From positions 1 to 64,000 of the forward strand of contig CAJVZD010000015.1 in assembly GCA_913019905.1 (NCBI GenBank): DNA of 64,000 nucleotides. Direction: 5' to 3'. Shown piece after piece: positions 56,522-64,000 of this stretch. Origin of the DNA: an uncultured Cellvibrionales bacterium. GTDB lineage: Bacteria > Pseudomonadota > Gammaproteobacteria > Pseudomonadales > Dasaniaceae. Made by a program: the position numbers and the translations under genes. The notes beneath the pieces are model-generated. The model saw only the letters and a list, made by a program, of their open reading frames with translations, searched no databases and was not told where the DNA came from. How positions within the stretch are numbered: position 1 is the stretch's first letter; the number at the start of each line of letters is the position of its first letter.

Positions 56522-57088
56522 TTAGATATTCCTAAGAAACGATTTTAACTTAGGATCAGAAAACAATCGTTGCAATGTCGTCGACAATAGATCGTTAATC
56601 ATTTGCTCATTTTGTTTCATCGTCGGTGTTATTACTGTTTGCTTTGTTTCCTGAGTTTTATAGCGGCCATGATAAGTTTCACCGGCATAGCTCGCCTCGA
56701 CCGTCAACAAAGCTTCTAACATAACTTTTTTGGCGACCAGTTCTTTGGGAATATCGTAACTCAGGCTTTCAATAATAATCTTAACAATAGCCGTGTCTTT
56801 TTCGAGCGAGTTTACAACAAAGCCCTCTGTTGCCAGCTTCGCTGTTGCGGCGGTAGCGATCGCAGCATCCAGGTTATTAGCCAAAGAAATGACACTTGTA
56901 TTTTCGTAAACACCACCGCGCGTTCCGACTTCCTTTTTCTCTCGTCGGTCTTCGACCACTATACTAACAGCGCGACTATTACCATAATTCTCACTGATGC
57001 CACCGATAACAGGATTAATCGCCAGCTGTTGCGGGCTATATGCACAGGACATTACAGCGATGGATAAAACGAAAAGTATTATTTTCAC
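56522..57088 (-). CDS. YajG family lipoprotein
   Basis: Predicted outer-membrane lipoprotein of 188 residues. The GTG at 57088 is chosen because AAGGAAGGA precedes it, and it gives a lipoprotein signal KIILFVLSIAVMSCAYSP with lipobox Cys at about residue 15. The mature part has a YajG-like start (INPVIGG, SIVVEDRR) and a mixed alpha/beta domain. Size is close to E. coli YajG (192). Its function in the envelope is not well defined. It lies 28 bases upstream of polB on the same strand. Confidence 0.82.
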   Translation of the reverse strand: MKIILFVLSIAVMSCAYSPQQLAINPVIGGISENYGNSRAVSIVVEDRREKKEVGTRGGVYENTSVISLANNLDAAIATAATAKLATEGFVVNSLEKDTAIVKIIIESLSYDIPKELVAKKVMLEALLTVEASYAGETYHGRYKTQETKQTVITPTMKQNEQMINDLLSTTLQRLFSDPKLKSFLRNI

Positions 57089-57251
57089 GGGTCCTTCCTT
57101 GTAAAACGATATTTTGCCCCCCAAACATCGGGTGACCAAATTGAAAAATAAGATATTGAGGGTGTTTTTTACTGTAGCGACCTATCATTTAAGAAAGATA
57201 GATCAAGGCAGAAGACGTTTTTCTGCCTATCAATCTCGGTAAGCTCTTATG

Positions 57252-58304
57252 TTAGCCTTGCGACAGTAAATCTCTCAAATCGATAATGGCAGCATTTGCC
57301 CTGGATATATAAGACGCCATCACCAACGAATGATTTGCCAGAAGACCAAAACCACTACCATTGAGGATGACCGGGCTGTAAACGGTTTGTTGGGCCGCTT
57401 CCAGCTCTCTAATAATTTGTTGCAGGCTCACTAACGCATTCTTCTTTTGAAGCACCTCGGAAAAATCCTGCTCGGCAGCACGAAGAAATTGCGACAAGGC
57501 CCAAGCACTTCCTCTAGATTCATGAAACACATCATCTAGCTCAGTCCAGGGTGTCTTAACTTCTAAATCTGCTGGTGCATAGGTAGATTGCTGCGCCGCT
57601 GAATCGCCGGCTAAATCAGTATTCAGTCGCTTTCGCCCGACACTAGCGCTTAATCGCTGTGATAGGCTTCCCAGTCGTGACTCGACAATCGCCAACCAAT
57701 AACTCAGATTGTCAGCGCGGGAATAAAACTGCGACCGGGTGCTACTTTGGTCACTCAGTCGATTTAAGTAGCGCTTGAGAAATTTGACTGCATTACGATA
57801 CTCTGTCTCTGTCGCTGGTACCGCCCAACTATCGTTCGAAAAGTTCAAACTGGGCTCCGCCTTACTTAAATCTACATCTTCCTGTGATTGAGATTGAGAG
57901 CGGCTAAAACTTTCACGCAATGCACGGGTGAGGTCCCGAGACTGAATAAGGACCCCATACTCCCAGTTCGGCATATTATCCAACCATGCGCCGGGAGGTA
58001 ATAAATCATTCCCAATAAAACCGCCGTTCTTATCTAATAGGGTAGAAATGACTTTTATCAGTGAAGTGGTCGTATAAGTGCCGACAACAACCGGCTCGTC
58101 ATTTTGACCCGATAATGACGCAGAAAACTCCTCTATTTCGATTCTGTCAGGCATTACCGACCAATAAGCGCCGACAAAGATCGAACCCACTAAATAGATG
58201 CCAACAACAATTATTAGCAACCGAGGAATGACTCCCATGCCTTCGTCATCTTCTCCTGTTTCACGCCAGTGCTGAACCTTTTCTTTTACTGATTGCCAAT
58301 CCAT
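57252..58304 (-). CDS. DUF2333 family membrane protein
   Basis: The 350-residue protein has an N-terminal cytoplasmic segment, one membrane helix at about 27-47 and a long, mainly helical periplasmic region. Conserved-looking pieces are GGFIGNDLLPPGAWLDNMPNW and DDVFHESRGSAWALSQFLRA. It matches the DUF2333 family, common in gammaproteobacteria, with no known function. AGAGGT precedes the ATG. The gap to the lipoprotein gene is 163 bp; cotranscription is not certain. Confidence 0.82.
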   Translation of the reverse strand: MDWQSVKEKVQHWRETGEDDEGMGVIPRLLIIVVGIYLVGSIFVGAYWSVMPDRIEIEEFSASLSGQNDEPVVVGTYTTTSLIKVISTLLDKNGGFIGNDLLPPGAWLDNMPNWEYGVLIQSRDLTRALRESFSRSQSQSQEDVDLSKAEPSLNFSNDSWAVPATETEYRNAVKFLKRYLNRLSDQSSTRSQFYSRADNLSYWLAIVESRLGSLSQRLSASVGRKRLNTDLAGDSAAQQSTYAPADLEVKTPWTELDDVFHESRGSAWALSQFLRAAEQDFSEVLQKKNALVSLQQIIRELEAAQQTVYSPVILNGSGFGLLANHSLVMASYISRANAAIIDLRDLLSQG

Positions 58305-58379
58305 AACGACCTCTTAAAGAGTTATCATTTCAGGAAGCTCGTATTTACTACGAGGCATTTCCGAGTACATCCCATTATA

Positions 58380-58826
58380 TTACTTCTTGTGCTCATTGAG
58401 CACGCTACGCACCGGTAAAGTCAAGGCCATGCGCTCGCCAGACTTGAACTCCAAATTTAATTCGACATTGTCACCTTCACGTAAAAAACTGACTAAGTTT
58501 ATGAGCATTAAGTGATGATTGCCTGGCTTTAATTCAAATACTCCCTTGGCCGGTACGACGATACTATTTACTCTTTTCATGCTCATCATTCCACCACTGT
58601 GCTGATGCGCGTGAAACTCTGCCCGCTCTGCTGCCTTAGACGTCGCTCCTGTAATCACCACCTCGTGATCTCCGTCATTCTCCAAACGCATAAAAGCGGC
58701 AGTTACCATTTGCCCTGGAGGCAAGCCTCTTACATAGCCGTCTTTAACTTTTACTTCGGCCGAAACGTTAATGTTAAACGCTAAGCAAAACAAAAGACTT
58801 CCCACTATTCTTCGCAAAACAATCAT
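58380..58826 (-). CDS. periplasmic copper chaperone PCu(A)C
   Basis: Binds Cu(I) in the periplasm and helps assemble cytochrome oxidase copper centres. The 148-residue protein (ATG at 58826) has a signal peptide ending near NVSA. It carries the H(M)-x10-M-x21-HxM-type binding pattern: EFHAHQHSGGMMSMKRV followed by LKPGNHHLMLINL. Extra His residues in HAHQH may add affinity. It is next to DUF2333 but has no Sco or oxidase gene nearby. Confidence 0.9.
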   Translation of the reverse strand: MIVLRRIVGSLLFCLAFNINVSAEVKVKDGYVRGLPPGQMVTAAFMRLENDGDHEVVITGATSKAAERAEFHAHQHSGGMMSMKRVNSIVVPAKGVFELKPGNHHLMLINLVSFLREGDNVELNLEFKSGERMALTLPVRSVLNEHKK

Positions 58827-59158
58827 ATTCACTCTCAACAATTTAACTCCACTACTTATTAGGCTTCCGTCTTAACTCTCTATGCTCATTATGCCCTGCA
58901 CTCTCAACTCTCAACTCTCAACTCTGCACCGCTGCCAGTAGGAACGCGCATTGTCTTTTTCGCCCACCAATCCGTTTTATTGAGATATCAGGACAAACCG
59001 ACACCACATGCACACAAGTCATGCCAGTTTAAAATGGTCGTAAAAAGTGGATAACCGCCATCGGCTAGAATGCTTAGCAAAGCACAGGCTTATAGTACCA
59101 AACATCGCCGACGAAATTGCAACGATTTTTGCGGTGCCTGGCCAAAATGGCCACTTTG
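58827..59158. other. 332-bp intergenic region with a heptamer repeat
   Basis: Contains three exact head-to-tail copies of CTCAACT (58903-58923). No gene, RNA or clear promoter is recognised in the rest. Confidence 0.5.
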
Positions 59159-59866
59159 TTAACTTGCATCAAGATCAATCATGATCACTGCCGGAATAGA
59201 CCCAATCTTTATGTCGCCCCTCAATCTATGCCCCCCCGCATAAGATCTCATCCTCTGATAGATCCAGCGCCCTTCAGCATCGCTACGAGCTATAATCAGT
59301 AGTCGAGACTGTGCCTCAACAAGCTGCGTTGTGAGCTGATCCAAATAGTGCAATAACTCTTCATTACGCGCATTTAGATGGCCTACCGGCAGACGAAACT
59401 CATTTTTGGCAGACACCGGTGGCCTATAGCGTACTCGCAATTCGTCTATTCTTTGCGGGTTGGCAGACACCTTCGCGGCTCTATCCAACATCAACATCGC
59501 GCGATTGTAGCGTCCCGCGTCGTAGGCGTTCTCGGCAAGTTCGAAATACCTCGCCGTGATTGTATGCATGCCATTATGTGCTTCCAGATTATTTTCATCA
59601 ATTTTCAGCATCTGGCTGTACCAACGGTATGCGTTATCTTCCTTCGGGCGCATTAACCGATCGTTCGAAAAGGCAGTCTTAGCCTGCGCCAACAAACTGA
59701 GCAGCTCATTGTCTTCAGACGCTCGCGTGTCAGATCGATTAACAGCCGGTTTAGCTCCGGCCTCATATTCAGGCTGCACCGCCGGTTTAATCTGCGGGGC
59801 GCAGGATATAATTGAAAAAAGAGCGGCGACAATTGCACTTTTTAAAATTCTACTGTCACAATTCAA
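59159..59866 (-). CDS. putative lipoprotein with TPR-like helices
   Basis: The 235-residue protein starts at TTG 59866, supported by AAGGTGG upstream. The N terminus is a lipoprotein signal (SAIVAALFSIISCAP, Cys at about 22). A linker and helical repeats follow (NAYRWYSQMLKIDENNLEAHNGM, AENAYDAGRYNRAMLMLDRAA) like tetratricopeptide units. The C terminus (IIARSDAEGRWIYQRMRS, RGDIKIGSIPAVIMIDL) forms a small alpha/beta unit. I do not recognise a named family. It is divergent from dsbD. Confidence 0.65.
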   Translation of the reverse strand: MNCDSRILKSAIVAALFSIISCAPQIKPAVQPEYEAGAKPAVNRSDTRASEDNELLSLLAQAKTAFSNDRLMRPKEDNAYRWYSQMLKIDENNLEAHNGMHTITARYFELAENAYDAGRYNRAMLMLDRAAKVSANPQRIDELRVRYRPPVSAKNEFRLPVGHLNARNEELLHYLDQLTTQLVEAQSRLLIIARSDAEGRWIYQRMRSYAGGHRLRGDIKIGSIPAVIMIDLDAS

Positions 59867-59910
59867 CCAAAACCACCTTCAATTCCAAACCGCAAACTTT
59901 TTGCATACTG

Positions 59911-59944
59911 TTCCAGACATTCTACTATTCCAGACATCCTACAA
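59911..59944. repeat. 17-bp imperfect tandem duplication upstream of dsbD
   Basis: TTCCAGACATTCTACTA (59911-59927) is followed directly by TTCCAGACATCCTACAA (59928-59944). A TATAAT (59955-59960) lies just after it, so the repeat could sit upstream of a dsbD promoter. Confidence 0.6.
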
Positions 59945-60106
59945 CTTAATGATATATAATCTTTTTTAGCGAAACACCGGGTAGATCGACTAATTGCTAT
60001 AAAATTAACTTTTTCTCAGGGGTTCCGGAACTCCGCAAGCAAATATTAATCAGTTATCCCTGACTCAATCGATTTTTCCCATGTTGAAATTAACGTAGCC
60101 ACATCT

Positions 60107-61921
60107 ATGAAAACCAAGTACCTGTCCGGTCATTCGATCCTCCTATCACTTCGTGCATTATTGACGCTTTTTTTCGTTGTAAGCAGCGGTTTAGTTGAAG
60201 CTCAATCGTCACTGAATACCTTCGATTCCAAAGCGCTTATCAATCCCAATACCAGCATCGATGGATCGATAGGCGACGTTGTATTCCTACCGGTTGACGA
60301 AGCCTATATTATTAACGTTCTAATTGAAAAAGATATTGAGAAAAAGCAGCGCCTTCGCATTAACTGGCAGATTGCCGAAGACTATTATCTGTATCGTCAC
60401 AGCTTTAAATTTCTCTTAACCGACGACAAAAACCAAGCCGTCGACATTGAGACAGTCATTCCAACCGGTTTAAAAAAGGAAGACGAATATTTTGGCAAAG
60501 TTGAAGTGTATTATCACAATGCCGATGTATCACTAAAAGACCTACCGCAGAAACAACAATTAACGTTGTCTGTAACGAGCCAGGGCTGCGCAGATGCGGG
60601 CCTGTGTTACCCACCGCGGACCCATTTTTATCAAATCGATACCGAAAGTGGAACCGTTAACAAGATTAGTGAGAATCCCCTAAATTCAACCACTGCTGCT
60701 AACCTTAACGACGATATAGGAATAAACAAGCAGTCAGAAAGCCTACCTTATATGCTCCTGTTAGCGCTTCTTGGCGGTATGATCTTGAATTTGATGCCCT
60801 GCGTATTTCCGGTATTAAGTCTAAAAGTACTGGCTTTTGCCAATGATAAAGACCACTCCCAAGCCCTCCATGGAGTCACCTATACCGTTGGCGTAGTTAT
60901 CAGTTTCATCATTGTCGCTACAGTTCTCATTTCCCTGCAGGCCGCAGGAGAAGCCATAGGTTGGGGCTTTCACTTACAATCTCCCTGGTTTGTGTCTGCT
61001 CTCGCATACCTCTTTTTTGTGCTTGGTTTGAGCCTTTCAGGTGTCATCGAGTTCGGTGGCCAGTGGATGAATTTTGGCAACAGGTTTGCTAGCCAATCCG
61101 GATATAGCGGGAGTTTTTTTACGGGAATATTAGCCGCCGTAGTCGCGAGTCCCTGCACAGCCCCAATGATGGGAACTGCATTAGGCTTTGCCGTAACCCA
61201 ACCACCCGTTATCGCCGTGAGTGTTTTCGCCGCATTGGGATTAGGTATGGCACTACCCGTTTTGCTATTGAGCTGCTCGCCAAAGTTGTTAAAGAAAATA
61301 CCGAAACCGGGCAAATGGATGGAGCAATTCAAACAACTTTTAGCTTTTCCTTTATATGCTACTGCTGTCTGGTTAGCGTGGGTAGTTGGCAAACAGACCG
61401 GTGTAAACGGTATGGCTATTCTGCTTCTGGGCTGTGTTTTAATCGCTCTTGCGGTCTGGTTTTGGACGACTTCAAACGGCACAATGACCAAAATTTTGGG
61501 AGCCCTAATCGCGGTAGCATCACTGACGCTTCTTAATAGCCCATTTTTGACAACCGATACTGGCGACGATCAGCCGCAAAACTGGACCGCTTACTCCCCA
61601 GAAATACTTGAGAAGCTCCGCGAGCAAGGTAAGCCGGTTTTTTTAAATGTAACAGCAGATTGGTGTATTACCTGCTTGGCAAACGAGAAAGTGGCACTAG
61701 ATACCGAAACGGTGCAACAGGCCTTGCAAAATTCAGGCATCACCTATCTAAAAGGCGATTGGACCAATCACGATCCAAACATTACAGCTCTATTGAAAGA
61801 ACATCGCCGCAACGGGATCCCGCTTTACTTGGTTTATCCGTCCAATCAAGGCGAAGTGCAAATTTTACCGCAGATACTGACGTCTTCCATTTTACTGGAA
61901 GCTTTTAGCGCTATTTTGTAG
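60107..61921 (+). CDS. dsbD: thiol:disulfide interchange protein DsbD
   Basis: Carries electrons from cytoplasmic thioredoxin across the inner membrane to periplasmic disulfide isomerases and cytochrome c maturation. The 604-residue protein has a signal peptide (ending near VEA). The periplasmic alpha domain has C161/C167 in GCADAGLCYPP. An eight-helix membrane domain has NLMPCVFPVLSLK and VASPCTAPMMG, and the C-terminal thioredoxin-like domain has TADWCITCLANE. All three cysteine pairs are present. It precedes aroQ-accB-accC, as in Pseudomonas. Confidence 0.95.
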   Translation: MKTKYLSGHSILLSLRALLTLFFVVSSGLVEAQSSLNTFDSKALINPNTSIDGSIGDVVFLPVDEAYIINVLIEKDIEKKQRLRINWQIAEDYYLYRHSFKFLLTDDKNQAVDIETVIPTGLKKEDEYFGKVEVYYHNADVSLKDLPQKQQLTLSVTSQGCADAGLCYPPRTHFYQIDTESGTVNKISENPLNSTTAANLNDDIGINKQSESLPYMLLLALLGGMILNLMPCVFPVLSLKVLAFANDKDHSQALHGVTYTVGVVISFIIVATVLISLQAAGEAIGWGFHLQSPWFVSALAYLFFVLGLSLSGVIEFGGQWMNFGNRFASQSGYSGSFFTGILAAVVASPCTAPMMGTALGFAVTQPPVIAVSVFAALGLGMALPVLLLSCSPKLLKKIPKPGKWMEQFKQLLAFPLYATAVWLAWVVGKQTGVNGMAILLLGCVLIALAVWFWTTSNGTMTKILGALIAVASLTLLNSPFLTTDTGDDQPQNWTAYSPEILEKLREQGKPVFLNVTADWCITCLANEKVALDTETVQQALQNSGITYLKGDWTNHDPNITALLKEHRRNGIPLYLVYPSNQGEVQILPQILTSSILLEAFSAIL

Positions 61922-62160
61922 CTTTATTCACTAAGGTAGCTTTGGTGACTAATCGAAAACCAAGGCACGGCGCTATCATTATATGAAGAGACAATTCGAA
62001 CGGTATTTAAACAAAAGACTCTCGAATAGGCCAAGGCATTAACGCCTAACTTCTTTGAAGTTCGCGAATGTTGGTCTAAAATTATTCGTTAGTAAAAATA
62101 CAGCCAAACGAATACCCTAATATAGAGCTGTTTCACTGTCCCGCAACGAGAAACATTATT

Positions 62161-62607
62161 ATGGCCTCCATACTTGTATTACACGGTCCCAACCTTAATT
62201 TGCTGGGTAGCCGCGAGCCGGAAATTTATGGCACGACAACGCTAGATGACATCAACCAAGAATTATTTGACGCTGCCACTGCACAGGGACATCACCTACT
62301 AACAATGCAAAGCAACGCTGAATACGAGTTGATCGAACGCATTCATGAGGCTCGAAATGAAGGAATAAACTTCATTTTATTCAACCCTGCCGCTTTCACT
62401 CATACCAGCGTCGCGTTGCGCGACGCCTTATTGGGTGTAGATATTCCATTCATTGAAATCCATCTTTCGAACGTGCACAACAGGGATGACTTTCGAAAGC
62501 ACTCCTATTTTTCCGATATTGCAGTCGGCGTCATTTGCGGGTTTGGCCCCAAAAGTTATTCACTGGCACTCCATGCAGCCTTGCCAACACTTAATTCTGA
62601 GATGTGA
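62161..62607 (+). CDS. aroQ: type II 3-dehydroquinate dehydratase
   Basis: Third step of the shikimate pathway. The 148-residue protein has [18 protein letters not shown] at the N terminus (catalytic Tyr in EIYG), [32 protein letters not shown], and [21 protein letters not shown] with the catalytic His. The order aroQ-accB-accC is conserved in many gammaproteobacteria. The 239-bp gap from dsbD suggests a separate promoter. Confidence 0.97.
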   Translation: MASILVLHGPNLNLLGSREPEIYGTTTLDDINQELFDAATAQGHHLLTMQSNAEYELIERIHEARNEGINFILFNPAAFTHTSVALRDALLGVDIPFIEIHLSNVHNRDDFRKHSYFSDIAVGVICGFGPKSYSLALHAALPTLNSEM

Positions 62608-62662
62608 TCAAACGCGACCCTATTAATTTCTTCATCTCAAAACATTAAGTCAGAGACATTTC

Positions 62663-63115
62663 ATGGATATACGTAAAGTTAAAAAACTCATCGAGCTTCT
62701 CGAGGAATCTGACATTGAAGAAATTGAGATAAAGGAAGGAGAAGAATCTGTTCGCATCAGTCGCCGAACTACCAATCCCCTGCCCGCCGCTCAAGTACCG
62801 GTACCGATAGTCATAACCACTCCTGCATCAACGCCAGTACCAACAGGCTTTTCTCCCGCGCCAGAGGACACCTCTGGCGCCCGAGTTTTTAAGTCTCCCA
62901 TGGTTGGCACTTTTTATCGAGCCCCGACCGCAGGAGCTCAGCCGTTTATCAAAGTTGGCCAGAGAATTAAAGCCGGTGAGGTCATTGGTATAATTGAAGC
63001 CATGAAAATGATGAACCAAATAGAAGCAGACCAGGACGGGATAGTTAAAGCAATTCATATTGACGATCTTCAAAGTGTCGAATTTGACCAACCGCTAATC
63101 ACCATAGCGCCTTAA
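62663..63115 (+). CDS. accB: biotin carboxyl carrier protein of acetyl-CoA carboxylase
   Basis: Carries CO2 on biotin for malonyl-CoA synthesis, the entry to fatty acids. The 150-residue protein has an N-terminal helix, a Pro/Ala-rich flexible linker (about 40-72) and a C-terminal biotinyl domain. The biotin-accepting lysine is K115 in [11 protein letters not shown]. accC starts 11 bases after its stop, and the two form the usual accBC operon. Confidence 0.97.
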   Translation: MDIRKVKKLIELLEESDIEEIEIKEGEESVRISRRTTNPLPAAQVPVPIVITTPASTPVPTGFSPAPEDTSGARVFKSPMVGTFYRAPTAGAQPFIKVGQRIKAGEVIGIIEAMKMMNQIEADQDGIVKAIHIDDLQSVEFDQPLITIAP

Positions 63116-63126
63116 AGAGTAGGTTC

Positions 63127-64000
63127 ATGCTCGATAAAATACTCATAGCCAATCGCGGCGAAATCGCGTTGCGTATACTCCGTACTTGCAAGGAAATGGG
63201 CATAAAAACAGTCGCTGCCCACTCGACAGCAGATCGCGATCTATTGCATGTTCGACTAGCCGACGAACGTGTGTGTATCGGACCTGCGCCCTCCATAGAC
63301 AGCTACCTGAACATGAACGCCATTATCAGTGCTGCGAAAATAACAGGCGCTACCGCCATTCATCCAGGTTACGGTTTTCTTGCAGAAAATGCCGACTTCG
63401 CGGAACGGGTCATCGACAACGATCTGACCTTTATTGGTCCATCCGCCAGTGTTATTCGCTTGATGGGCAACAAAATTTCAGCGATTGAGTCGATGCGACT
63501 TGCGGGCATGCCGACAGTTCCTGGGTCAAGCGGCGCCCTACCAATGGACAATCAACCGTATTTACTGAAAACCGCCGAAGATATTGGCTACCCCATTATA
63601 ATCAAATCTGCTGCCGGCGGTGGCGGTCGGGGTATGCGGGTCGTGTTAAACGAAAGTTCGCTATTGAATTCTATCCATGTCACACGGGCTGAAGCCGCTG
63701 CCGCATTTGGTGACGGTACACTTTATATGGAAAAATACCTGATTAGCCCTCGCCATATTGAAGTACAGATTCTAGCCGACAGTCATGGCAATGTGATACA
63801 CCTGTACGACAGAGACTGTTCTTTACAGCGTCGACATCAAAAGGTGCTGGAAGAAGCACCAGCCACAGACATTCCTGATAACGTTCGACAGGACGTCTAC
63901 ATGGCCTGTAAAAGAGCCGCTGAGAAAATAAAATACTGCGGCGCTGGCACCTTTGAATTCCTGTATGAGGACGGGCGATTTTATTTTATGGAAATGAACA
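63127..64000 (+). CDS. accC: biotin carboxylase subunit of acetyl-CoA carboxylase (partial)
   Basis: ATP-dependent carboxylation of biotin on AccB. The frame begins [18 protein letters not shown] at 63127 and stays open to the window end, so only the first 291 of about 450 residues are present. Visible motifs are [18 protein letters not shown], the ATP-grasp glycine loop [13 protein letters not shown], and [31 protein letters not shown]. It lies 11 bases after accB. Confidence 0.97.
   Translation, partial: MLDKILIANRGEIALRILRTCKEMGIKTVAAHSTADRDLLHVRLADERVCIGPAPSIDSYLNMNAIISAAKITGATAIHPGYGFLAENADFAERVIDNDLTFIGPSASVIRLMGNKISAIESMRLAGMPTVPGSSGALPMDNQPYLLKTAEDIGYPIIIKSAAGGGGRGMRVVLNESSLLNSIHVTRAEAAAAFGDGTLYMEKYLISPRHIEVQILADSHGNVIHLYDRDCSLQRRHQKVLEEAPATDIPDNVRQDVYMACKRAAEKIKYCGAGTFEFLYEDGRFYFMEMN

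Noticed and set aside
58903-58923. Three CTCAACT heptamers as a possible regulatory array
   Set aside because: Only three short units with no related sites near other promoters; probably slippage.

Overview
The window is a 64 kb piece of a gammaproteobacterial chromosome. Gene order follows Pseudomonas in several blocks: rrn-tyrS-M23 peptidase-anmK-erpA-argC; aminotransferase-dksA-gluQ-cbrX-cbrA-cbrB-pcnB-folK-panB-panC-acs; and dsbD-aroQ-accB-accC. The blocks are joined differently from Pseudomonas. A large TonB-dependent receptor, a TPR-sulfotransferase and paired acyl-CoA dehydrogenases suggest a marine, Cellvibrionales/Spongiibacteraceae-like organism. The taxon is inferred; no tree was made.

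Layout. (1) 1-1040: 5' end of a leftward 16S rRNA gene with a boxA leader and two promoters. (2) 1041-8070: tyrS, a murein peptidase, anmK, erpA, a bactofilin, a coiled-coil membrane protein and argC. (3) 8258-13896: a CLC chloride protein, then hemJ, a divergent thiD-like gene, hemL and hemB. (4) 14007-15582: two exported proteins. (5) 16030-26524: a leftward accessory locus with MFS transporter, serine hydrolase, TPR-sulfotransferase, TonB receptor, nitrilase-type amidase and a MocR regulator with an unusual C-terminal domain. Matching 23-bp-spaced direct repeats lie upstream of the receptor and nitrilase genes. (6) 26742-38000: double-ATPase ABC protein, PBP1b, PfkB kinase, cyclic-nucleotide-binding protein, sfsA, two acyl-CoA dehydrogenases, a TerB-like protein and an aminotransferase. 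(7) 38353-53025: dksA, gluQ, the CbrXAB carbon/nitrogen control system, a 1.3 kb non-coding region, pcnB, folK, a deoxynucleoside kinase, panB, panC and acs. (8) 53178-64000: YbaK-like deacylase, polB, lipoproteins, DUF2333, a copper chaperone, dsbD, aroQ, accB and partial accC.

The most interesting part is the cbrB-pcnB interval (44836-46147). It holds two tandem copies of one regulatory module, offset by exactly 657 bp: a three-half-site GTTAC/GTAAC activator array, a sigma-54 promoter (GG-N10-GC), and a predicted small RNA. Each RNA starts with A-rich AAnAAnAA-type motifs, followed by a conserved GAGACCTGGATGGGG box and a hairpin whose arms differ between copies but still pair. This matches the position and logic of the Pseudomonas CrcZ/CrcY RNAs, which titrate Hfq/Crc under CbrAB control. 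Here it appears as a duplicated pair in what looks like a non-Pseudomonas genome. Just before pcnB is a possible 14-codon leader peptide built on an in-frame 15-bp duplication, with its stop codon overlapping the pcnB start.
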